Part shown: piece by piece, positions 48,528-57,529 of the stretch
Numbering within the stretch: position 1 is the stretch's first letter
Layout of the letters: the number at the start of each line of letters is the position of its first letter
Assembly (NCBI GenBank): GCA_040770645.1
Contig: JAXGIS010000008.1
Coordinates: forward strand, 1-64,000
Length of the DNA stretch: 64,000 nt
Reading direction: 5' to 3'
From: JAAYZX01 sp040770645
GTDB lineage: Bacteria > Actinomycetota > Thermoleophilia > RBG-16-64-13
Notes under the pieces: generated by a model
The model's input: the letters and a program-made list of their open reading frames with translations, nothing else
The model's database searches: none
Told to the model about the DNA's origin: nothing
Made by a program: the position numbers and the translations under genes

Positions 48528-49282
48528 GAGACCACCTCCGTCCCCATGTACGCAGCTTTTACCTCTTCCATCTCCATAACCTCGGCCGGGGCCCCATCCG
48601 CGATTTTGCGGCCGAAGTTCAGCACGATCACGCGATTGGCGAGTCTGAAGAGTTCGCGCAACCGGTGTTCGATCATGATGATGGTCAGACCGGCCTCATG
48701 TAAGCGCTCCATAACCGGCACCATAGTGGCGATCTCCGCCATGCTCAGGCCGGAGAACACCTCGTCACAAATGATGAGGTCGGGACGCAGAGCCAGACAC
48801 CGTGCCAGTTCCAGCCGTTTCAGATAGCCCAACGGCAGCGAGGAGGCCATCTTGTAAGGCACGTACGCATCGCGCTCGAAGCCCACCTCCTCCAGTATGT
48901 CAATGGCCACCGCATCCCGGTCGCCCAGGCTGCCGCCCACCATGCGTTTCACCCGCGGCGAACTCAGCGGCACAATGAGGTTTTTGTACGCCGCCAGGGT
49001 GGGATACGGGCGCATGACCTGGAAGGTGCGCGCGATACCCCTGTCGGCTATGACGTGAGGCGACTTACCCGTGATGTCATGGCCCTCATACCGGATGGTA
49101 CCTTTGGTCGGCTTGACGAACCCAGTGATTAGATTCACAAATGTTGTCTTCCCAGACCCGTTGGGGCCGATCACCCCCAGAATATCGTGACGGTTGAGCG
49201 TTACGCTGACATCATCAACGGCCGTGACTCCACCAAATCTCTTGGTGAGTCCTTCCACTTCCAGGATCACTTCGTTATTCAT
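48521..49282 (-). CDS. livG: Liv-type ABC transporter ATPase (LivG-like), second operon
   Basis: ATP-binding subunit, 253 residues from the Met 49282 (MNNEVILEVEGLTKRFGG); an upstream ATG at 49306 is in frame but overlaps the permease. Walker A GPNGSGKTTFVNLITGFV, Q-loop IARTFQVMRPYPTLAAYKNL, signature-equivalent LPLGYLKRLELARCLALRPD, Walker B LIICDEVFSGLSMAEIATMV and H-loop IIMIEHRLRELFRLANRVIV. Intact, unlike the LivG of the first operon. Confidence 0.9.
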   Translation of the reverse strand: MNNEVILEVEGLTKRFGGVTAVDDVSVTLNRHDILGVIGPNGSGKTTFVNLITGFVKPTKGTIRYEGHDITGKSPHVIADRGIARTFQVMRPYPTLAAYKNLIVPLSSPRVKRMVGGSLGDRDAVAIDILEEVGFERDAYVPYKMASSLPLGYLKRLELARCLALRPDLIICDEVFSGLSMAEIATMVPVMERLHEAGLTIIMIEHRLRELFRLANRVIVLNFGRKIADGAPAEVMEMEEVKAAYMGTEVVSC

Positions 49283-49290
49283 GGCCGGCC

Positions 49291-50337
49291 TCATACCTTC
49301 GTCCATTTCTCAAACTGGTGATACTTGCGCGTCAACCAGTTGAGAAGACCCTCGGGCTTGAACAAGATGAACCCCACCAGCACCACTGCGTACAGCACCA
49401 CTCGCAGCTGTCCAAAGCCGCGAAGGAGTTCCGAAAGCGGCGTCAGTATCAGTGCTCCCAGCATGGGACCGGCCAGCGTGCCACTTCCTCCCATGACCGC
49501 CGAGGCGATGGGAAGGATTGAGAAGTCGGTGGCGAGCGACGTCCCCATGAAGTTGTACAGATGGACGATGTAGGCTCCGGCGAAACATCCGGCGAGTGAG
49601 CCATGAACAGCCTTCGGCCTTGGTGCGGGTGATACCGATGCCCGAAGCCTGTACGGACCATGTCGTTGTCTTTCACACCCCGTAGGACAATACCGGCGTC
49701 CTCTCCCACCAATCGCCTCAATCCAAACACGGCCACCAGTAACACTACGAGAACCAGATAGTTCTCAATCCAGATGTTCGACATGCCCGCCACCGGGCCC
49801 AGACCCTCAGTCCCCCCTAGTATGTCGAGAGCCAGGATCACTCCTCGGGCCAAGAACGGAAACATGAACGTGAGTATGGCGAAGTAGATTCCGCGCAGCG
49901 GCAACGAGGGCAGCCACAGCAGAGTCACCAGTGCCGCACCCAGACACCGTCCCCAAGAGTATGGAGATGGGCCACGGCACGTTCAGATAGTAGGTGAAAA
50001 TCCCGGCAGTGTAGCCGCCGATTCCCGTCATGAATGCGCCACCAACGCAAACCAGGCCTACGTAGTTGGCTAGGAAGTCGAACGACACGGCAAGTAGCGC
50101 GTAGGCCCCCGCCACACACAAGACCCGCTGCCAGTAGAGATTGGGCAGCACGACGGGCAGCAGGGCCAACCCCAGTACCAGCAGCAACCGGGGACCGACC
50201 AGGTAACCCATCTCCCTAAACGAGTTGACTGCATACAGGCCCTCGGTGCGCACCTTGAGCCCACGATCCAGCCGCTCTTTTCGCCTCCCCTCGGGAGCAG
50301 GGGATGCACCGGCTGTAGCCTCCGTAGCTCCTCTCAC
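49291..50337 (-). pseudogene. livM: Liv-type ABC permease (LivM-like), second operon, frameshifted
   Basis: Permease with start GTG 50337 (VRGATEATAG) and an N-terminal extension, then LVGPRLLLVLGLALLPVVLP, LLAVSFDFLANYVGLVCVGG, ILLGTVSG in one frame; LRGIYFAILTFMFPFLARGV and RGVKDNDMVRTG (coupling loop) in a second; SILPIASAVMGGSGTLAGPM and KPEGLLNWLTRKYHQF in a third. Indels near 49925 and 49640 are needed. Coupled to the LivG-like gene. Confidence 0.82.
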
Positions 50338-50338
50338 G

Positions 50339-51223
50339 TCACACCCGCTCCTCAAGTTCCTTTTGTCTACCAAATAGGCCTGAAGGCCTGATGATGAGTA
50401 CCGCCACAATCAAGCCGAAGAGGATCACGTCTTGGTATTTGGAGGCGCCCAAGAAAGCCGCCAGGGTTGTCGCGTAGCCGAAGATGAATGAGGCCAGAAT
50501 GGCGCCCATCCAGCTTCCCAAACCACCCACGATGCACACGGCCAAAGCTGCGTTCAGTACGTGATAGCCCGTCTCCACGGTGACCTGTCCCAAGGGGTAC
50601 ACGGCCACCGCTGCTACGGCCGCCAGAGACGAGCCCACCGCCAGCGCCAACACGGCCATGAAGTCGGAGTCGATGCCCAGCATCATGGCGGCGTGCTCAT
50701 CCTGCGCCATTCCCCGGAACGCCAACCCGATCTTCTGCCGGCGCGTGAACACCCACATGAAAAGCACAATGGCCAGACCGATGCCCACGATCAGCAGGCG
50801 CTGTATGTCAATGACCACGCCGGCTATGGAGACCGTACCGCTGATGAAGGCCGGCAGTGTGTACGAGCTGCCGATGAAGCCCTTGAAGGGGCCGAGATTC
50901 TGCAGCCGCAGCCCTTCCAGGACGATCAGGGCCACCGCGAAAGACACGATGATCTCTGATACCGGCATACCCCTCACCCTCATCAACACGAAGCGGTACA
51001 GAAGCGCGCCCAACACCGCCACGATGACGATGGTGATGACGATAGAGACGAAGTAGTTGACGCCGGCCGAGTTCACGAAAGTCCACACCAAGAACCCGGT
51101 GAGCACGTAAAGCGCTCCGTGGGCGAAGTTGGGGAGACGGCTGACACCGTAAACGAGCGTGAATCCGGCGGCCATCAGAACGTAGGTCATGCTGTTGACG
51201 AGACCGAAGATGAGAATGTCCAT
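50339..51223 (-). CDS. livH: Liv-type ABC permease (LivH-like), second operon
   Basis: A 294-residue membrane permease from Met 51223, preceded by GAGGAG. It contains TYVLMAAGFTLVYGVSRLPNFAHGA, split here as TYVLMAAGFTLVYG and RLPNFAHGALYVLTGFLVWT, the coupling loop IGLAFRGMAQDEHAAMMLGI, and VGGLGSWMGAILASFIFGYA before the end. About eight helices. Forms the pore with the LivM-like protein. Confidence 0.92.
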   Translation of the reverse strand: MDILIFGLVNSMTYVLMAAGFTLVYGVSRLPNFAHGALYVLTGFLVWTFVNSAGVNYFVSIVITIVIVAVLGALLYRFVLMRVRGMPVSEIIVSFAVALIVLEGLRLQNLGPFKGFIGSSYTLPAFISGTVSIAGVVIDIQRLLIVGIGLAIVLFMWVFTRRQKIGLAFRGMAQDEHAAMMLGIDSDFMAVLALAVGSSLAAVAAVAVYPLGQVTVETGYHVLNAALAVCIVGGLGSWMGAILASFIFGYATTLAAFLGASKYQDVILFGLIVAVLIIRPSGLFGRQKELEERV

Positions 51224-51254
51224 GGCACTCCTCGCGACCGACACTTACGGGGAG

Positions 51255-51287
51255 GGTGGGCGCCGCGCGTAACGCGCGGCGCCCACC
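51255..51287 (-). terminator. GC hairpin between livK-like and livH-like genes
   Basis: Perfect 15-bp stem GGTGGGCGCCGCGCG with its complement and a TAA loop, nine bases after the binding-protein stop and 32 before the permease start. Same position as the hairpins in the other two ABC operons. Confidence 0.65.
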
Positions 51288-51295
51288 TCACGCGG

Positions 51296-52568
51296 TTATT
51301 GCATCCAGGGAGGTAGTTGGATCTCGGCGTTGGCCGCGGCGGGCGGGTAGATGCACTTGCGCTGCCCATCCTGCCACTGCAACCACTGACCCACCAGCAC
51401 CTTGTCGGGATCAATCCCGTATACGGCCTGATGAGTCTTGGGATCGAACGTCAGGAGACCTCCAACTGTGACCATGTGTTGGTCTCTTCGAGCGCAGCTA
51501 CTACTTTGTCCTTGTCTTTGGACCCCGCCTTCTCAAAGGCTTCCTTGGCAGATACATGGCGGTATAGGTCGGCACGTTGCCACACCCACGCGGTTCCTCT
51601 TTGTACTTGGCCACGAAGGCATCGAAGAACTTCTGGTCAGAGGCGTGAGGTTGGTATCCGGCAGGCATCCGCCCTCGCCGTTGAACTGCATGGTGGAGAT
51701 GACCTTGCCTTCCATGGATTCCCAAGCCGACGGCTCGTCAAGGGGGTTGAGGAACCCAAAGAGCATGGCCGGCACCTTCATGTCGTACCATTGCTTGATA
51801 CCGATCCCCACTTCTGGCTTGCAGTCCCACCAGAAGATCACTTGGGCACCGCTGGCGGCGACATCTCGCATCAGAGCCGAGTAGTCCGTGGCGCCCATGG
51901 GATGGGTCTCTTCGCCGACTATCTGCCACCCACTCTTGGTGGCGCTCTCCTTGATGGCCTTGGCCGCGGCCACGGTATGGGCCGCATCGGAGCAGCTCAC
52001 CAGAGTTTGTCGAAGCCGTACTGCTCGTTGATCTGCTCCAGAATGGCGCCGGCATCAGCAGCCCAGTAGCCCATGCCCGCTGAGTCTGAACGAGTACTTG
52101 TATTTCTGCACATCCTCGCCGACCTTTTGCTCCACCGGCGACCACGTGCCGGAGGCCACGATGTTGGGGACTTTGTACTTGGCGTACAGGTCGAGCAGCG
52201 CCATGCTGCACTCAGACATGCTGGGGCCGCCGGTGACGGCATCACCTCTTCTCCAGCAGCAACTTCTCAACCGTCAGCAGCACGTCGCTGGTGGGGACTC
52301 CCGGTTCTTCATCACGGGTGTCCACGATCTCCAGTTTGATCAGGTGCTTCTTCCCACCGATATCGACGCCGCCGGCGTTGTTGATCTCCTCAGCCGCCAG
52401 CACCGCCGAACGTTCGCTGTTCTGCCCGTAGACAGAGGCTTTGCCCACGGTGATCCCAATAACCAGGGCCTCTTCCTTGTTACCCCCGCCGCAACCGCCG
52501 GCGCACACTAGAGCCACGGACGATACTGCAATGCACAAAACCAATATCAGGACTCTGGACCGTTTCAT
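51296..52568 (-). pseudogene. livK: Liv-type substrate-binding lipoprotein, second operon, frameshifted
   Basis: Signal peptide VLILVLCIAVSSVALVCAGGC with lipobox, then ALVIGITVGKASVYGQNSER, AAEEINNAGGVDIGGKKHLI and VLLTVEKLLLEK. The rest continues in other frames: DAVTGGPSMSECSMALLDLY, YKVPNIVASGTWSPVEQ, WAADAGAILEQINEQYG, VAASGAQVIFWWDCKPEVG, FFDAFVAKYKEEPRGCGNVP, and the end LQWQDGQRKCIYPPAA. At least four indels. Overall a type I solute-binding protein of about 415 residues, divergent from the first LivK, so a different ligand is likely. Confidence 0.82.
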
Positions 52569-52764
52569 ATCCTCCTCTTGAAACCGTCAAGGTGCTCGGC
52601 AAATGAAAAGAGGGGGCGCCCGGTCCCGATCACACTGCCTTCCGAGACTGCCGGGCAGGGCGTTTCTTGCGGTATCACATGTGCACCCAACCCGACAAAC
52701 ACGTAAAATCTTACGCACTTTCTGTCTGTTGTTGGGCACATATGTCCATGATACTGCAACGTTG

Positions 52765-52770
52765 TATAAT
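52765..52770 (+). promoter_or_regulatory. Candidate -10 box upstream of the HTH/trpD genes
   Basis: Perfect TATAAT in an unusually AT-rich stretch (CAACGTTGTATAATGAGC), 107 bases before the HTH start. No strong -35 at 17-18 bases. Intergenic 52569-52877 otherwise holds nothing I recognise, apart from two short CTACGGACGG repeats (52813 and 52848 areas). Confidence 0.4.
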
Positions 52771-52877
52771 GAGCAAGTAGTTGTGCAATATGGGGCGGCA
52801 GTGCAACAAGCTACGGACGGCTGTCGGGTCTGGTCGTGCCCTCGGCAAACTACGGACGGGGAGGTAACACCACCCTC

Positions 52878-53227
52878 ATGGCAATAACCACCAGCAGAGA
52901 TCGCTACTCGACGAAACCATTTGCCGAGGCTCTGTCGGATCTGCTTCGTGAGGAAGCACGGGGAACGGATACCAAACCCAACCTCACGGCATTCCTCCGT
53001 CGTGTTCCCGGATGGCGAGTGGACACCCTGCGCAAGCAGGTACTGGCCGAACGCACCTTGCAACCGGCTGCCGTTGAGGCCATGGCGGAGTTCTCAATAT
53101 CGCCCCCGAGTACTTCGTGGAATACCGCACCAATCAGATCTCCGAAGCCGTCACCCTCCACCCAGAGCTCGTGGACTTGGTCTACGACTTGCTGGTCTCC
53201 GTGCCCAATCGCTCGAGGCCATGGTGA
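52878..53227 (+). CDS. Small helix-turn-helix regulator, one frameshift
   Basis: A protein of about 115 residues when one missing base near 53092 is restored: AITTSRDRYSTKPFAEALSD, REEARGTDTKPNLTAFLRRV, VDTLRKQVLAERTLQPAAVE, then in the next frame LNIAPEYFVEYRTNQISEAV and LHPELVDLVYDLLVSVPNRS, stopping at TGA 53225-53227. The xxIAPEYFVEYR segment is typical of XRE-type HTH proteins. It overlaps the trpD start by seven bases, so it may regulate trpD; inference. Confidence 0.65.
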
Positions 53228-54306
53228 TCCCCATGGTCACCACCGCTGTGGACCGCTTGGCCAGCGGCGAGGATATTGATGATGTGTTGGCGGCCCGAGT
53301 GCTGGAACTCATCATGAACGGCCAAGTCAGCGATGTGCAGGCGGCATCCTTCCTCACGGCCCTGAGGACCAAGGGAGAGACGGCTGAGGAGATCGCTGGT
53401 CTGACGCAGGCCATGCTCAACTACGCCCTCCTGGTCGATCTGCCACCCAACATCGATGCCCTCGACGTCGTCAGCACAGGTGGCGATCGATTGAGCACCT
53501 TCAACATCTCCACCACCTCGGCCTTTGTCGCAGCCGGCGCCGGTGTCACCATCGCCAAACACGGCAACCGAGGGCAGACATCTAAAGCGGGGGCGGCAGA
53601 GCTGGTGCAGGAACTGGGCGCGCGCATCGACCTCCCGCCGCAGGCCGTTACCGAGTGCGTTCTAGAAGTGGGATTCGGCTTCATGTACGCTCCCCTGCAC
53701 TATCGCGCCACGCGCAACGTCATCCCGCTTCGCAGAAGCCTCGGTATTCGCACCATCTTCAACTTCCTGGGCCCCCTACTGAACCCCGCCCGCGTAAAAC
53801 GCCAACTGACAGGTGTCAACGAGGCCAGATATGTGCCGGTGCTGGCGGAAGCCTTGGCCAAGCTCGGCTCGTCGCAGGCCATGCTGGTGCACGGCCACGA
53901 AGGTCTCGACGAGATGTCCATCTCGGGGAGACACTGGTGGTGGAGATCAAAGACGGAAGCTGCTCGGCCCCTTCGTGGTCACGCCGGAGATGTATGGGCT
54001 GCCCCGCCACCCCCTACATGAGATCGTGGGCGGTAACCCGGTACGCAACGCCGAGATCACGCGACGCGTGCTGACCGGCACGCCGGGAGCACCCCTAGAT
54101 GTCGTACTGCTGAACGCCGGCGCTGCCATCTACTTGGCCCGCAAAACCGACACCATCGCGAAGGTGTGGAGTTGGCGCGAGAATCCGTAAGCAGTGGCAA
54201 AGCATGGGACAAGATGGCTGCTTTCGTGGATTTCACGCGCTCCTGGCAGACCGAGACAGACGCATCTCCGGCGGAAGAGCGGTTCACAGCCGCCTCCGGC
54301 CTGTAA
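53221..54306 (+). pseudogene. trpD: Anthranilate phosphoribosyltransferase, frameshifted
   Basis: Second step of tryptophan synthesis, joining anthranilate and PRPP. Seen: LASGEDIDDVLAARVLELIM, FLTALRTKGETAEEIAGLTQ, STGGDRLSTFNISTTSAFVA, IAKHGNRGQTSKAGAAELV, RRSLGIRTIFNFLGPLLNPA and LVHGHEGLDEMS. After about 53930 three indels are needed to recover VTPEMYGLPRHPLHEIVGGN, VVLLNAGAAIYLARKTDTIA and ELARESVSSGKAWDKMAAFV, ending at TAA 54304-54306. STGGD replaces the usual GTGGD. No other trp biosynthesis gene is in the window. Confidence 0.83.
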
Positions 54307-54330
54307 GCGGCAGAACCACAGAGGTATGGG

Positions 54331-54358
54331 GGCCGGGGGCGCGGCGCGCCGCCCGGCC
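54331..54358 (+). terminator. GC hairpin between trpD and the WecA/TagO-like gene
   Basis: Stem GGCCGGG / CCCGGCC extended inward by GGCGC / GCGCC with one bulge; 25 bases after the trpD stop and 37 before the next start. No T-run. Confidence 0.5.
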
Positions 54359-54394
54359 GCATCACCCGCCTGTCGCGTGTGGTAGCCTGAAGGC

Positions 54395-55576
54395 GTGCCC
54401 GACTGGCTGATAGCATTCCTTGAGTCGCTCGGGATCAACCGGCCGCTGGGGTCGGGTTGGATCTCGGTGGTGGTCACCTTCCTGCTGGCCGCTCTGGCCA
54501 CGTGGCTCTCCATCCCCGCAGTGCGCAGGTTCTCACTCAGTGCGGGCTGGGCCGACCAGCCCAATCACCGACGCATCAACATGGCACCCGTGCCCAACGC
54601 GGGGGGACTGGCCGTCTACGCCGGGACTCTGGCGGCACTCATCCTTGCCACCTTGCTTCGGCCCATCATCATCGCCGAGGTCAAGGCCGAAGTACTTGCC
54701 ATTCTCTTGGGCGGTTCGGTCTTGGTCCTCACGGGCTTCATCGATGACCAGTTTCACCTGCCCCCCGTGTTTCGCCTCATGGTACAGACGCTGGCCGCCC
54801 TCCTGCTGGTGGCGACGGGCATCCGCATCGAGGTGGGGTTCGGCGGTGATTTCGCTCCTTTTCTCTCGGGTCTTTTCACCGTCGTCTGGGTGGTGGCCAT
54901 CACCAACGCCATCAACCTCATCGACGGGGTGGACGGCCTGGCTGGGGGAGTGAGCTTCATCGTGGGGATCAGCCTGCTGGCTGTGGCGGCCCAGTTCACA
55001 GAACGAGCCGCTTCCACCATCCTCCTGGCTGCGGTGGCAGGAGCCGCCCTGGGGTTCCTGCGCCACAACTTCCACCCCTCCGCCATCATTCTGGGAGACA
55101 GCGGCGCCTACTTCCTCGGGTTCGTGCTCGCCGCCACCAGTATCCTGGGCAACGTCAAGGTCACCACCATCGCCGGTCTGGTGCCTACCGGTCTCTTCCT
55201 CCTCCTGCCTGTGGCCGACACGGTTCAGGTCTTCTTCCGCCGCCTGGCCAAGCGTAAGAACCCCCTCTCCACTCCCGGCCAAGACCACCTGCACCACCAT
55301 CTTCTGGCTCGCGGTTTTTCGCAACGCCGTACCGCCTTGATTCTGTGGGCCGTCACGCTGACCACCAATCTGGTGGCCATGGCGGTACAGGGGATGTCGG
55401 CAGTGGTGATCGCCACTACGGGGGTGGGCATCGTGGCTATGCTGGGGCTGGTGGTCTGGCGCAAAGGGATGGCGGCGCGGCTCTCCGGCGTGCCCAATGA
55501 GACCGCTCCATATTCGGGTGCGGCCGACACAGATCACGAGCTCGCGCCCAGGGAGGAAGGCGACCGCAGCAGGTAG
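54395..55576 (+). CDS. Undecaprenyl-phosphate GlcNAc-1-phosphate transferase (WecA/TagO/MraY family)
   Basis: A 393-residue polytopic membrane enzyme that transfers a sugar-1-phosphate from UDP-sugar to undecaprenyl phosphate, starting wall teichoic acid or other surface glycan synthesis. Motifs: DQPNHRRINMAPVPNAGGLA, GFIDDQFHLPPVFRLMVQ, ITNAINLIDGVDGLAGGVSF (catalytic NxxNxxDGxDGL), HPSAIILGDSGAYFLGFVLA and the His cluster DHLHHHLLARGFSQRRTA. About eleven helices. GTG start; a TAGCCT hexamer ends six bases before it, possibly a leaderless promoter. Confidence 0.92.
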   Translation: MPDWLIAFLESLGINRPLGSGWISVVVTFLLAALATWLSIPAVRRFSLSAGWADQPNHRRINMAPVPNAGGLAVYAGTLAALILATLLRPIIIAEVKAEVLAILLGGSVLVLTGFIDDQFHLPPVFRLMVQTLAALLLVATGIRIEVGFGGDFAPFLSGLFTVVWVVAITNAINLIDGVDGLAGGVSFIVGISLLAVAAQFTERAASTILLAAVAGAALGFLRHNFHPSAIILGDSGAYFLGFVLAATSILGNVKVTTIAGLVPTGLFLLLPVADTVQVFFRRLAKRKNPLSTPGQDHLHHHLLARGFSQRRTALILWAVTLTTNLVAMAVQGMSAVVIATTGVGIVAMLGLVVWRKGMAARLSGVPNETAPYSGAADTDHELAPREEGDRSR

Positions 55577-55711
55577 ACCTAAGACCGACTGCCACCGGGA
55601 GTGACCGACCCAGTCGGGAGACCATCCCAGCCGGGAACCCCCGCCCTACAGGCCTCGCGTCATTACCTTCGTCTCAACCACCGGTTTCCCCGAAGCCCAG
55701 CGATGCTCGTC

Positions 55712-56083
55712 TCAGTTCCATGTGGAGTCGAGACCGGAGACGACCATCCCACTCACGGCATGGGCCAGCGCCCGCTCGGCCTCCGCCTCGGCCGGTCTGC
55801 CCAACGCCTCCAACACTCCGGCCTTCTCGTGCAACAATTCCGCGAGCATCAGCCGGTAGTTGTCATCCAACAGCGGATCCATGGCAATGAGACCCCGTAG
55901 ACTGTTCGGCGACAACATCGCCACCACGTCCTCGTTCATGCCCATGATCCCACCCACGGTGCGATCGATGAGTTCCAGGGCCGCCAGGTGACTGCGCGTC
56001 TTACGCAGGCCCGCTAGATTCGCCAACACCTCCGCGAACTCCTCAATGATGCGCTCCAGGAAATCCTTCCGCTGTATCTGCAA
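55712..56083 (-). CDS. Small helical protein, DUF6483-like
   Basis: A 123-residue all-helical protein: FLERIIEEFAEVLANLAGLR, AALELIDRTVGGIMGMNEDV, LMLAELLHEKAGVLEALGRP. The pattern of paired helices and LSPNSLRGLIAMD resembles the small DUF6483 (TPR-like) group; I am not certain. No catalytic residues. It starts at ATG 56083, 19 bases after the helicase stop, same strand, so may be in its operon. Confidence 0.6.
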   Translation of the reverse strand: MQIQRKDFLERIIEEFAEVLANLAGLRKTRSHLAALELIDRTVGGIMGMNEDVVAMLSPNSLRGLIAMDPLLDDNYRLMLAELLHEKAGVLEALGRPAEAEAERALAHAVSGMVVSGLDSTWN

Positions 56084-56101
56084 CGGACCTCCATTTGCTA
56101 C

Positions 56102-57341
56102 CTAGCTGCCCCAGCCCGCCCCTGTGTACACTCTGCGCGCGCTGCTCCTCCGCCGGGAACTCCTGCCCCGGTACACGACTCTGGGCTTACGTACGGCGGA
56201 ACGATCGGGATGGGGGACGATGCGGTCCACGTAGTCGAATCCCTCCAGATCCCGACACTCGAGTGGCGTCCCCAGCATAACCTCTATCGCGCGGAGTTCC
56301 TTAGTCTCTTCTGCCGAGAGAAAGCTGAAGGCCGCGCCCTCCGCCGGCGCGGGCCGTGCGCCCTATGCGGTGGATGTAATCCTCGGGATTCGAAGGGAGA
56401 TCGTAGTTCACAACGTGGGAGATGCCGTCGACGTCAATCCCCCTGGCCACGATGTCCGTGGCCACCAGCACTCGGTAGTCACCACGTCTGAAGCCGTCAA
56501 GGGCCGCCTGACGCTGCGCCTGCGTGCGGTTGGAATGGATGGCGGCCCCCCGGATGCGGCTCTTGGCCAGGTGGCGGCAGAGACGATCGGCGCGATGCTT
56601 GGTGCGTGTGAACACGAGTACGCGCTCCAGATGCTGCGCGTCGAGCAAACGGACCAACAGGTCGGTCTTTTGGAACGCGTTCACCGGGTAGATCGCCTGG
56701 GTGACGCTCTCCACGGGCGTGGCGCTGGGTGCAACCTCCACCCGCGCCGGATCCCGCAGGATAGGACCGGCCACACGCATGACCTCATCGGACAGCGTGG
56801 CCGAGAACAGCAGGTTCTGGCGCTCAGCCGGCAGCAGACTGATGATGCGCCGCACATCCGGCCAGAAGCCCATGTCGAGCATGCGGTCGGCTTCGTCCAG
56901 CACCAGGACCTCCACACCGCTCAAATCGACGCTACCGCGGTTATGTAGGTCGAGGAGGCGGCCCGGGGTCGCCACCAACAAGTCCACCCCACGTCGCAAC
57001 GCAGCCACCTGTGGTTGATAGCCGACACCACCGTACACAGCCGCCACTCTGTGCTTGGTATACCGCGCACAGGAGCGCGCCACTTCTTCAATCTGGCGCG
57101 CGAGTTCGCGGGTGGGGGTGACTATGAGGGCGGAGATGCTTCTGCGGCCGTTCAAGCGATGAAGTAGCGGCAGGACGAAGGCAGCGGTTTTACCGGTGCC
57201 GGTCTGCGCACAGCCGACCAGATCACGACCGGCAAGCGCCAGAGGGATGGCTTCGGCCTGAATGGGTGTGGGGGCGTGATAATCGAGGTCGCGGACGGCC
57301 TCCAGCAGACCTGCGTGCAGGCCGAGAGAAGAGAAGGGCAT
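56102..57341 (-). CDS. DEAD-box RNA helicase, C-terminal frameshift
   Basis: ATP-dependent RNA remodelling enzyme. Motifs in order: FSSLGLHAGLLEAVRDLDYH (Q motif region), GCAQTGTGKTAAFVLPLLHR (I), VTPTRELARQI (Ia), TPGRLLD (Ib), VLVLDEADRMLDMGFWPDV (II), LLFSATLSDEVMRVAGPI (III), VFTRTKHRADRLCRHLAKS (IV), VLVATDIVARGIDVDGISHV (V) and YIHRIGRTARAG (VI). Near 56355 one base is missing; the next frame continues AEGAAFSFLSAEETKELRAI and ends in a basic tail (RGRSSRRRSSARRVYTG) at TAG 56102. ATG 57341 has AAGGAGC. RhlE-like. Confidence 0.9.
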
Positions 57342-57529
57342 GGTGCTCCTTTGTCGTGCGCCCACAAGGATCGCACTGCGGTTACAGACGCAGTTGATCC
57401 TTGGCGGGTCTCACGGGAAGAGCAGGCGAGGGGGCAACCGAGTCTCTGATGTTACAACGCATATGATACCAGGAGCCGCAGTGCAGCGTCGCGCAGGCAG
57501 GCCGGCCCACCGCAAGCCATCCTCCGGCG

